From contig JADKDU010000002.1 in the NCBI GenBank assembly GCA_016714495.1, forward strand, positions 248,001 to 312,000: 64,000 bases of DNA, written 5' to 3'. A program made the position numbers and the translations under genes. Below, in pieces: positions 55,065 through 64,000 of the stretch. This DNA comes from Hyphomonadaceae bacterium. GTDB taxonomy: Bacteria > Pseudomonadota > Alphaproteobacteria > Caulobacterales > Hyphomonadaceae. Position 1 is the first letter of the stretch. The number at the start of each line of letters is the position of its first letter. A model generated the notes under the pieces. That model did no database searches. It was given only the letters and a program-made list of their open reading frames with translations, and was not told the origin of the DNA.

Positions 55065-56035
55065 CACGCGGCTCCTTTGAGCAATTCTGCTTCGGTGGTC
55101 CCGTTCACGAACAACCGAGCAATCCGTCCAGCCGAGGCAGGCGTCAGTCCGCCACGTACACTTTGCGTCAAACCAAGTTGAGCGATGCTTAACCGCGCGG
55201 AAGAAATTGCTGCGATTGCGCCCCCGCGACGTCGAACCGCATCAAGCTTGGTAAGGATGACACGTTTGCAACCCAGGGCGGCGAAAGCCCGGGCGTTGTC
55301 TTCGAGGTCCATGGGGTGGCCCTCGGCGCTCATGACCAGCACGGGTTCGACATTCATGTAGGAAATCAAGTCACTGCAGCGTTTCATGTCCGTTTCGTCG
55401 AGCGGGTTGAAGGAAGGGCAATCGATGATGAGTTTCCGCCCTCGATCGTCCGCTTCACGCACCAGCTTGATCAGATGATCGGGCGACAGCGCAAAGGTTA
55501 CCGTTGGCTTAAGCATTAAGGCGGCGAGGCGGGCTGTCTGGCCGGACGAATCGAAATCGGCGGCCACGGGTTCGAGCGGATCTTTCCTGTCGGAGAGAAG
55601 AGTCGCGAGCTTGGCCACGGCCGTGGTCTTGCCCGAGCCGGGCGGGCCGACGAGGAGGAGCGACTTCGACGGGCGCGGGTTCAGGGGGTTGAAGGTGAGC
55701 AGGCCTTCGATGCCGACGGTGAGCGAGTTGATCGCTTCCATGCCTGCGCCGAGACGGCTGCCGGCTTCGGAGACCATGTGGACGAAGCCATCCGGCGCGC
55801 CATGCCAGCGCAGCGTGGAGGCGAGGGTGGAACGCGTCTCGTCATAGACGGGGCGAGGTTCGGCGAATCTGGGGGCGGCGAACTTCTGTCCGAAGTTGCG
55901 CTCGACGGCGGCGCGGATTTCAACGCGGCCTTCTTCATCGCGCGTGGAGAGGATGACGGCGTCGGGGCCTATCTCGGCCCGGACCATCGCCATGGCCTCC
56001 TCTTCGGTACGGCCCACGAACATCTTCATCTTCAT
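55064..56035 (-). CDS. flhF: SRP-type GTPase FlhF
   Basis: 323 residues. The N-terminal region MKMKMFVGRTEEEAMAMVRAEIGPDAVIL is typical of FlhF. The GTPase shows G1 VGPPGSGKTTAVAKLA (about residue 128), DFDSSGQTARLAAL, FNPLDETDMK and LTKLDAVRRRGG. FlhF directs polar placement of the flagellum. Somewhat short because the middle basic linker is reduced. Confidence 0.9.
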   Translation of the reverse strand: MKMKMFVGRTEEEAMAMVRAEIGPDAVILSTRDEEGRVEIRAAVERNFGQKFAAPRFAEPRPVYDETRSTLASTLRWHGAPDGFVHMVSEAGSRLGAGMEAINSLTVGIEGLLTFNPLNPRPSKSLLLVGPPGSGKTTAVAKLATLLSDRKDPLEPVAADFDSSGQTARLAALMLKPTVTFALSPDHLIKLVREADDRGRKLIIDCPSFNPLDETDMKRCSDLISYMNVEPVLVMSAEGHPMDLEDNARAFAALGCKRVILTKLDAVRRRGGAIAAISSARLSIAQLGLTQSVRGGLTPASAGRIARLFVNGTTEAELLKGAA

Positions 56036-56057
56036 GGTGGGGCTCCTGTTCTTGACT

Positions 56058-58172
56058 CTACACGGCGCCGGCTGAACGCAGCCGCGCCTTAGGATGGATT
56101 TCGTTTTGCGACATCACGATCGTCTGCGGCCGGAAGCGCTCGACGAGCGAGCGGACATAGGGGCGGACGCCGGCCGAGGTGAGCAGGACGGGGCTGTCGC
56201 CGGTTTGGGCTGCGCGTTCGAAGGCATTGCGGAGGTCGGCGACGAACTGGTGCAGGCGCGAGGGCTCGAGGGCGAGCTGGCGGTCCGCGCCCTGGCCGAC
56301 GAGCGCCTCGGCGAAGGTCTGTTCCCAGTTCGGCGAGAGGGCGACGACGGGCAGGGCGCCCGAGGCGTCGAGGTGCATGTTGCAGAGCTGGCGCGCGAGG
56401 CGGGCGCGGACGTGCTCTGTGACGGAGAGAAGATCGGTCGAGGCGGATGTGGCTTCGGCGATGGCTTCGAGGATGGTCGAGAAATCGCGGATCGAGATGC
56501 GCTCGCGCAAGAGGTTCTGCAGGATGCGCTGGATGCCGGAGATGGTGATCTGCGAGGGCGCGATGTCGGCGACGAGCGCGGACTGGGCCTTGGGCAGGTC
56601 GTCGATGAGCTGGCGCACGCTGCCGAAGGTGAGCAACTCGGCCATGTTCTCTTTGACGAGTTCGGTGAAGTGGGTAGTGAGAACAGTGGCGGCGTCGACG
56701 ACGGTGTAGCCTGAGATCGCGGCGTTCTCTTTCATCGTGTCGTCGACCCAGACGGCGGGCAGGCCGAAGACGGGTTCGTTGACCTTCTCGCCGGGGATGG
56801 GCGGGGCGGCGCCGGAGGCGTCCATCGCAAGGTGGAGCTGCGGGCGCAGCTTGCCGCGGCCGGCGACCACTTCCTTGATGAGGATGCGGTAGTCTTCCGA
56901 GCCCAGCTCGAGATTGTCGATGATGCGGACCTGGGGCACGACGAAGCCGAATTCCGAAGCGATCTGGCGACGGACCGCCTTGACCTGGTCGGTGAGCTTG
57001 CGGCCCGAGGTTTCGTTGATGAAGCCGAGAAGGCCGAAGCCAAGTTCGATCTTGATATCGTCGACCGAGAGCGAGTCCTGGATGGGCGGTTCGACGACCG
57101 GCTTGGCGCGCTCGGCGGCGGCCTGTTCGCGGACCTTCGCGTCTTCGGCTTTCGACTGTTTCTGGAAGCCACGCCAGGCGCCATAGCCGGCGGCGCCGGC
57201 CAGGCCGAAGAACGGGATCATTGGCATTCCAGGCAGGAGACCGATGAGGCCGGCCGTGACGGCTGCCATGGCCAAGCCCTGGGGATTTGTGAAGAGCTGT
57301 ATGCCGATCGCCTTGTCGGCAGCGCCGTCGACGCCCGCCTTTGAGACGAGCATGCCGGCTGCGACCGACACGACGAGGGCGGGAATCTGCGAGACGATGC
57401 CGTCGCCGACGGTGAGCAGTGTGTAGGAATTGGCCGCCTGTTCAAAGGTAATGCCTTCCTGCGCAACGCCAATGATCATGCCGCCGATCACGTTGATGAA
57501 GGTGATCAGGATGCCGGCCATGGCGTCGCCGCGCACGAATTTCGAGGCGCCGTCCATCGCGCCGTAGAAGTTGCTTTCGCCTTCGAGCTCCTTGCGGCGC
57601 TTGCGCGCTTCCTCCTCGGTAATCATGCCGGCGGAGAGATCGGCGTCGATCGCCATCTGTTTGCCGGGCATGGCGTCGAGGGTGAAGCGGGCGGCGACTT
57701 CGGCGATGCGGCCCGAACCCTTCGTGACGACGACGAAGTTCACGATGATCAGGATAATGAAGACCACGACGCCGATGACGAAGTTGCCCTGCATTACGAA
57801 ACCGCCGAAGGCTTCGATGATGTTGCCGGCCGCCTGCGGGCCTTCATGGCCGTGGGCAAGAATGAGGCGTGTGGTTGCGATGTTGAGCGCCAGCCTGAGC
57901 AGCGTTGCGAGCAGCAGGACGGTCGGGAAGGCGGAGAATTCGAGAGGCTTCCGGATCAGGAGGGCTGTCATCAGGATCAGCACGGAGAGCGTGATCGAGA
58001 TCGCCAGCATGAAGTCGAGCAGGAAGGGCGGCAGCGGCACGATCAGCATCACAATCAGCGCCATGACGCCGAGGCCGAGGGCATATTCGCCCTTGGCAAA
58101 CTGCTTGGTCAGCGCGTTCCAGTCGAACCCGCCGCCGGTATTACCGAGAGTACTTGCACCTGCCTGCGCCAT
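56058..58172 (-). CDS. flhA: Flagellar export gate protein FlhA
   Basis: 704 residues. Eight N-terminal membrane helices begin LGLGVMALIVMLIVPLPPFLLDFML. The FHIPEP signature region (ATTRLILAHGHEG) and the loop RFTLDAMPGKQMAIDADLSAGMI are seen. The cytosolic domain (about 350-700) includes VVDAATVLTTHFTELVKENM. Forms the export gate with FlhB. Five bases after flbD stop. Confidence 0.96.
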   Translation of the reverse strand: MAQAGASTLGNTGGGFDWNALTKQFAKGEYALGLGVMALIVMLIVPLPPFLLDFMLAISITLSVLILMTALLIRKPLEFSAFPTVLLLATLLRLALNIATTRLILAHGHEGPQAAGNIIEAFGGFVMQGNFVIGVVVFIILIIVNFVVVTKGSGRIAEVAARFTLDAMPGKQMAIDADLSAGMITEEEARKRRKELEGESNFYGAMDGASKFVRGDAMAGILITFINVIGGMIIGVAQEGITFEQAANSYTLLTVGDGIVSQIPALVVSVAAGMLVSKAGVDGAADKAIGIQLFTNPQGLAMAAVTAGLIGLLPGMPMIPFFGLAGAAGYGAWRGFQKQSKAEDAKVREQAAAERAKPVVEPPIQDSLSVDDIKIELGFGLLGFINETSGRKLTDQVKAVRRQIASEFGFVVPQVRIIDNLELGSEDYRILIKEVVAGRGKLRPQLHLAMDASGAAPPIPGEKVNEPVFGLPAVWVDDTMKENAAISGYTVVDAATVLTTHFTELVKENMAELLTFGSVRQLIDDLPKAQSALVADIAPSQITISGIQRILQNLLRERISIRDFSTILEAIAEATSASTDLLSVTEHVRARLARQLCNMHLDASGALPVVALSPNWEQTFAEALVGQGADRQLALEPSRLHQFVADLRNAFERAAQTGDSPVLLTSAGVRPYVRSLVERFRPQTIVMSQNEIHPKARLRSAGAV

Positions 58173-58177
58173 CTAAC

Positions 58178-59551
<1,374 letters not shown>

Positions 59552-59560
59552 GGGTTTCCT

Positions 59561-59914
59561 CTAGGCGTCAGAGTTCTTGATGATCTCGGTCATGGTCACG
59601 CCGAGGCGGTCGTCGACGACGACCACCTCACCGCGCGCGACCAGGCGCGAGTTGACATAAATGTCGATAGCTTCACCGACGCGGCGGTCGAGTTCGAGGA
59701 CCGTGCCGGGGCTGAGTTCGAGAAGCTTGGCGACTTCAATCGTCGTGCGGCCGATGACGGCCTGAACCGATACGGGCACGTCGAAGACCGGACGGAGATC
59801 TGCCGCGATGCGTTCGCGCATGTCCTCGCTGGTGTCAGCCGGGGCGTTGTTGCGAGGCTGCGCGACTGCGCCGCCCTGCGCCAGATCCGGAAGATTGAGA
59901 TCGCTGCTGCTCAT
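59561..59914 (-). CDS. fliN: Flagellar switch protein FliN
   Basis: 117 residues. The SpoA domain is evident: VFDVPVSVQAVIGRTTIEVAKLLELSPGTVLELDRRVGEAIDIYVNSRLVARGEVVVVDDRLGVTMTEI-type pattern across residues 40-112. It forms the bottom of the C-ring with FliG and FliM. Confidence 0.95.
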   Translation of the reverse strand: MSSSDLNLPDLAQGGAVAQPRNNAPADTSEDMRERIAADLRPVFDVPVSVQAVIGRTTIEVAKLLELSPGTVLELDRRVGEAIDIYVNSRLVARGEVVVVDDRLGVTMTEIIKNSDA

Positions 59915-59920
59915 GGTGTC

Positions 59921-60550
59921 CTACGCGGAAAAGAGTTCGAGTTGCGGCGCCACCGGATCCTGGAGGCGTGCAGTGATGATGGCTTCGATGGCCGCCTCGA
60001 CGCCTTCTCGGCTGAAGCCGGCGGAGCCATCGGCCCACACGACGGTCCAGTCGCCGGGCTTAGCCCTGGCGTCGGGGACGAAAGCGAGGTTGGCGCCGAT
60101 GCCCTGGCGGCGGAGTTGTTCCATCCGGCGTTCGACTTCGGCGATCGATTCCGAGGCGACGCTGATGGTGACGACCGGGTTGAGCTTGAGCTGGCGGACG
60201 ATCTCGCTGATGGCGGTGGCGGCGGCTTCCTCGCCGGCCTTGTCGAGCGCCGTGCCGGCTATCTTGCGGGCGGCGATGATGGCCATTTCGGCGGCTTCCG
60301 CGCGAAGCTGCTCGGCGATGCCAGCGAGCTGAGCCGCCACTGGAGCAAGATGCGCGACGATCTTGTCGACGGAGGCGAAGCCCTTGGCTTCGACAGTCTG
60401 GCGAGCTTTTGCTTCGCCATCGGCGCGGGCCTTGGCGGCCATCTGGTCGGTCTCTTCACGCGAGAAATACTTGCGATCGGGACCGCGCAGGACATCTCCC
60501 TGCGGCGTAAACTCGGTCTCGAAATTGAAGGCGCGGATTTGCTGGGTCAT
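59921..60550 (-). CDS. fliH: FliH-type flagellar protein (FlbE)
   Basis: 209 residues, with the ATG at 60550 sharing a base with the fliG stop (TGATG). The N-terminal half is helical and charged (YFSREETDQMAAKARADGEAKARQTVEAKG), the C-terminal half fits the FliH/HrpE-type domain (VVTISVASESIAEVERRMEQLRR). It regulates FliI and docks it to the switch. Called flbE in Caulobacter. The assignment relies on position. Confidence 0.85.
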   Translation of the reverse strand: MTQQIRAFNFETEFTPQGDVLRGPDRKYFSREETDQMAAKARADGEAKARQTVEAKGFASVDKIVAHLAPVAAQLAGIAEQLRAEAAEMAIIAARKIAGTALDKAGEEAAATAISEIVRQLKLNPVVTISVASESIAEVERRMEQLRRQGIGANLAFVPDARAKPGDWTVVWADGSAGFSREGVEAAIEAIITARLQDPVAPQLELFSA

Positions 60551-61457
60551 CAATAGATCAACTCGTCCTGCCCGCCGCTTTCGGCGAGCATGATCTCGCC
60601 GCGGTCGGCGAGGGCCTTGGCGACGACGACCATTTCCTGCTGGGCGGATTCGACGTCCTTGAGCTTGACCGGGCCCATCGAGGCCATGTCGTCGCGCATG
60701 ATCTTGGCGGCGCGTTCGGACATGTTCGACATGAAGAGGTTGCGCATCTCGTCATTCGCGCCCTTGACGTGCGCGCGAGGTTGGTCATGAATTCGGTGCG
60801 GAGCGTCGACTCGATCTTTTCGAGAATGTCGCGCTGGACAGGCTCCATGCGGAGCATGCGCTGCATGACTTCGAGCGCGAAGTCCGCGGGAAGGGCGGTG
60901 AGGACGCGGGCCGAGTGTTCGGTCTTGTTCTTCGAGAGGATGACAGAGACGGTCTGCGGGTATTCGTTCTTGAGATAGTTCGCGAGGACCTGTTCGTTCA
61001 CATTGCCGAGCTTGTCCCACATGGTGCGGCCGGCGGGGCCGCGGAGTTCTTCCATCAGGCTGTCGACTTTTTCGGCCGGCAGGAATTGCAGCAGCAGGCG
61101 GTGCGTTTGTTCGTAGGAACCAGTGACGGCGCCCGAACCGGAGAGGCGGTTGACGAAATCCTTGATGAGGTACTCGACCATCTCGGCCCTCACCGGGCCG
61201 AGGTTCGACATGGCGGACGAGATTTCGCGCAGTTCCTCGTCGTCGAGGCGGTCCCACACTGGCTTTGCGTCCTCGCCCAGCGAGAGCAGGAGGATGGCGG
61301 CCTTTTCGGAGCCGTGCAGGGTCTTCACGGCCGTCATGACATCTGCAATGCGGCGTTGCGTATCGTTGTGTGTGTCTTCGCGCGTGAGGCCGGTAGGCGG
61401 CGGCTGGGCGGCGGCTTCTGCGTCAGGCGCTTGCAGGGCGGCGGCGGACTTGCTCAT
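60550..61457 (-). CDS. fliG: Flagellar switch protein FliG (one frameshift)
   Basis: The N-terminal and middle domains read through ([58 protein letters not shown]) to about plus-strand 60777. The C-terminal motor region then continues in another frame ([20 protein letters not shown] to DELIY). The shift lies in a GC-repeat (GCGCGC) and one added or two removed bases restores about 301-302 residues. The fliF stop overlaps its start as ATGA. Probably an assembly error, as torque generation would otherwise be lost. Confidence 0.85.
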
Positions 61458-63232
61458 GCTGCGCGATCCGAGGGTTCTTCAGCGAGCCAGGAGCGGATGA
61501 TCGAGACCGATTCATCCGGATGGCTGGCGACGACTTCGGAAATCTTCTTGATCGAAGACGCCTTCACCTGGCCGGAGATGCGGGCGACGTCGATGCCGGC
61601 GTCGAGGCGATCTGGCATGGGCGCGTCGAAGCCGACGACGCGGCCTTCGTTCAGGCCGATGAGATGGTCTGAGGTGCCGTCGTGCGGAATTTGACGCTGT
61701 TGCTGCGGCGCGGCTGCGGCCGCCTGCATGGCGGCGATAGCCTTGGCGCGCTTGGCGCCTTTCAGCGCAACGATTTCCGGCGGCAGGTCGGCCGGATCGG
61801 ACTTGGCGAACAGGCCGCTGATCAGCGGACGCAGGACGAAGAAGACCAGCGCCAGCGCGGTCAGGAGTAGGGCGACGATTTCACCGATGTGCAGGAGGTC
61901 GAACTTGTCGAGGTCGAAGGCGCCAGGAGCTTCGCCGCCATCGAGCGACGTGTCGGGGCGTGCGAAGGCGGCGCTTTCGACCGTGACGACGTCGCCGCGC
62001 TGCTCGTTGAACAGCACAGCGGACTTCACCAGCGCGGTGATGCGGGCGATTTCTTCAGGCGGGCGCGGCTGCCACGTGGCGGGCTGGCCTTCGGCGCCAG
62101 GCACGCGCATGTGGTCGATGGCGACGGCGACGGAGAGACGCTGGATCTTGCCGCCTTCGACGACTTCGGTGCGCAGCGTCTTGTCGATCTCGTAATTGAC
62201 CGTGGATTCGTTGCGATTGGCCGAAGACTGGCTCTTCGGCTGGGTGCAGCGGCCGGTTGAGCGCCGGTGGGAACGTTGTTGGCGACGGTGGTTTCATCGC
62301 CCGGATTGGCTTCCTGATTGGTGGACGAATCCTCGACCGTCGTTTCGGAGCGGACCACGCGGCTGTCGGGATTGTAGGTTTCCGAGCTCTGCGTCACCTT
62401 GTTGAAGTCGGCTTCGACCGAGACGGTGACTTTTGCGGCCCCGGGTCCGGCGATGTTCTCGATCACGTCGAGAACCTTCTTGCGATAGCCGTCTTCCAGA
62501 GCGTTGCGGCGTTCGTCGTTGGATGTGCCGCCGCCCGCTGCGCCGCTGGGGTCGTTTCTCATCGGTCGCGGCGGCGAGCAGGCGACCGTCGGTGGAGGCG
62601 ACCGTGACGGCGCCCACGGCGAGGCCGGGGACCTGCGAGGCCACGATATTGCGGATCGCACGGACCTTCTCCGGCGACATGATGTTGCCGGTGATCTTCA
62701 GAACTACCGACGCCTTGGGCTTTTCGGAGTTCTGCTGGAAGAGCGGGCGGTCTGGCACTGAGAGGTGGACACGGGCCGATTGCACCATGTCGTAGGCCGA
62801 AATCGTGCGCTCCAGCTCGCCTTCCATGGCGCGGAGCTGCTTGATGTTCAGCACGAACTGGGTTTCGCCGAGTGCATCAGACTTGTCGAAGATTTCCCAG
62901 CCGATCGAGCCGCGCGTGGGCAAGCCCTGCTCGGACAGCATCATCCGCGCGTCTTCGACCTTGTCGGCCGGCACGAACACGGCCGAGCCGCCGCCTTCGA
63001 GCGTGTAGGGGACGCCGGCCGTGTCGAGCTTGTTGGTAATCTCGGAAGCTTCCTCGAGATCAAGACCGGAGAAAAGAAGTTTCTGCCCGCCGGCGTCGCC
63101 GCGGAGCATGATGACGCCCAAACCGCCGCCAACGAGCGCCACAACGACGAGCGCCGCAGCGATTCGCATCCGGCCTGAACGGGCGAGTTGCGCCACCAGG
63201 CTTTTGGATTCGTCAGTTTTGGGGTCGGCCAT
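61454..63232 (-). CDS. fliF: Flagellar MS-ring protein FliF (two frameshifts)
   Basis: 592 residues if corrected. N-terminal membrane helix [20 protein letters not shown], then YscJ-type ring-building motifs ([20 protein letters not shown]), and a C-terminal helix ([20 protein letters not shown]). The frame shifts at plus-strand 62555-62557, where removing one of three A (minus) gives [13 protein letters not shown]. It shifts back near 62242-62244, where adding one C to CCC gives [17 protein letters not shown]. The two changes compensate, and both are homopolymers. The C-terminal segment ends [12 protein letters not shown] and binds FliG. Confidence 0.88.
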
Positions 63233-63399
63233 GAACGCTCGGAAAATTCTGCCTGCATCGCGACTTGCGACTAGGCAGGAATTTCCCTGTGCGTGGTAAA
63301 CGCGGTCTTAAGACCGGCGGTTTGCTTTGTTAGCGAAACCTTAAGACCGACCGCACGCCGTCCCTCCCCATAGTCCCGGGACGGCGCTCGCGGGGTCGT
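63233..63399 (-). promoter_or_regulatory. fliF promoter region with CtrA-like box and palindromes
   Basis: On the minus strand TTAA-N7-CTAAC (plus 63329-63344) differs by one base from the CtrA box TTAA-N7-TTAAC. CGGTCTTAAGACCG (63303-63316) is a perfect palindrome, and CTTAAGACCG recurs at 63340-63349, 33 bases apart. In Caulobacter fliF is activated by CtrA and repressed by FlbD, so these are good operator candidates. Confidence 0.55.
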
Positions 63400-63669
63400 T
63401 TAGCGATAGTTTTGCAGGCGAGTTGTGCGCAGGCCTTTTACGCCGTGGCGCTCGTAGAGGCGTTCCCAGCCGCCGAACTCTTCTTTCGAGAGTTCGTAGC
63501 GTTCACACGCATCATCAGCGGACAGGAGTCCGCCATGGACGGCCGCAACGACTTCCGCCTTGCGACGGGTGACCCAACGTTGAATCCCGGGCGCAGGAAG
63601 ATCCGCCAGGGTAATATGACGTCCGTCCGGGCCCACGACGGCCGCGCTGGACGCGCTTTGGCTCAGCAT
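63400..63669 (-). CDS. sciP: CtrA inhibitor SciP (DUF1153)
   Basis: 89 residues from the ATG at 63669 (a longer frame to 63834 lacks family similarity). The signature RWVTRRKAEVVAAVHGGLLS ... ERYELSKEEFGGWERLYERHG and the basic end GLRTTRLQNYR match SciP. It binds CtrA at promoters and blocks RNA polymerase recruitment, tying flagellar transcription to the cell cycle. It lies between flgE and fliF as in Caulobacter. Confidence 0.94.
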   Translation of the reverse strand: MLSQSASSAAVVGPDGRHITLADLPAPGIQRWVTRRKAEVVAAVHGGLLSADDACERYELSKEEFGGWERLYERHGVKGLRTTRLQNYR

Positions 63670-63926
63670 GGAAATCTCCGCTTGCTGCTTCAGTCTGTGG
63701 TGGGACCATAGGCAGCGGGTACTAAGGGCACGCGCAGACCGACCGGACGCTTTTCGAGAAATGAACGCGAAAGTTCCATGGAAATGCGGTTGCGCCGGAA
63801 ACCATTCCGAAACGTGGCGGATGAGGTAAGGCAAACGAGCGATGATGCACGGTGCGGTGTCAGACGCGTTCTGCGCCCCCAGATACCCGTGTGTCTCCGC
63901 GCAATCATCACTCGGTCCCTACTCAA

Positions 63927-64000
63927 CTATCGTTTCAACCTGATCAGCTCGTCGAGCATCTCATCGGCGGTGGTGATGATCTTCGATGACGCCGAGTAGG
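63927..64000 (-). CDS. flgE: Flagellar hook protein FlgE, last 23 codons
   Basis: The frame enters from the right end of the window and ends YSASSKIITTADEMLDELIRLKR at the stop 63927-63929 on the minus strand. This is the conserved C-terminal heptad helix of FlgE. The rest of the gene lies beyond the window. The flgE-sciP-fliF order supports it. Confidence 0.85.
   Translation of the reverse strand, partial: YSASSKIITTADEMLDELIRLKR

Noticed and set aside
63690..63926. 78-residue minus-strand frame between sciP and flgE
   Set aside because: No recognisable family and no ribosome site; it is probably the flgE-sciP spacer with the sciP promoter.

Overview
The window reads as a chromosomal segment of a dimorphic or stalked-type alphaproteobacterium of the Caulobacterales/Hyphomonadaceae kind. 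The evidence is the co-occurrence of CtrA, the phosphotransferase ChpT, the CtrA inhibitor SciP and FlbD, together with the Caulobacter-style flagellar order fliF-fliG-fliH-fliN-flbD-flhA-flhF-flhG. High GC, several lipoprotein and secreted hydrolase genes and GANTC (CcrM-type) sites upstream of ctrA agree with this. The species is not identifiable from the sequence alone.

Layout. 1-5.6 kb: end of a sensor histidine kinase, a membrane protein, a DUF4142 lipoprotein, a gamma-glutamyltranspeptidase and a frameshifted S58 (DmpA-type) aminopeptidase. 5.6-23.7 kb: an integrative mobilizable island inserted in a tRNA-Arg(ACG) gene, bounded by 45-bp repeats (5628-5672 and 23633-23677). It carries a tyrosine integrase at the left end, an excisionase-like regulator near the right end and a relaxase with an oriT-like inverted repeat upstream. 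Its cargo has two parts. The first is a tight five-gene minus-strand operon (7609-14277): GrpE-like protein, large divergent Hsp70, AAA ATPase, Pro-rich single-pass membrane protein, and a J-like/PH-like protein. I regard this as the best candidate for an undescribed system. The second is a Fic protein followed by a plus-strand cassette: GIY-YIG-like protein, tiny membrane protein, unknown protein, TIR protein and a protein with a HEPN-type RxxxxH motif.

23.9-35.9 kb: housekeeping and envelope genes. These are a TetR regulator, a secreted conserved protein, an EF-G-like GTPase whose usual catalytic His is Ser, a degenerate M28-like lipoprotein, an M23 endopeptidase and the ydbH-ynbE-ydbL lipid-transport operon. 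36-41 kb: chpT followed by a chemotaxis operon in which cheA and cheW are decayed while cheY, cheB and cheR are open. 41-47.3 kb: small enzymes, ctrA, and divergent fliI-fliJ. 47.5-54 kb: remnants of IS66, IS6 and IS110 elements around a GtrA/GT2 glycosylation locus. 54.2-64 kb: the minus-strand flagellar operon, sciP and the 3' end of flgE.

How it works together. ChpT feeds phosphate to CtrA. CtrA is expected to activate class II flagellar genes such as fliF, opposed by SciP, and FlbD then controls the sigma54-dependent late genes. Motility genes are therefore present, but the chemotaxis kinase and its coupling protein are broken.

Caution. At least seven otherwise convincing genes (S58 peptidase, island membrane protein, AAA, Hsp70, TIR, FliG, FliF) contain single-base or dinucleotide frameshifts. 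Several fall exactly in short homopolymers, which fits assembly or sequencing error better than biology. CheA and CheW differ: they have internal loss, stops and active-site substitutions.
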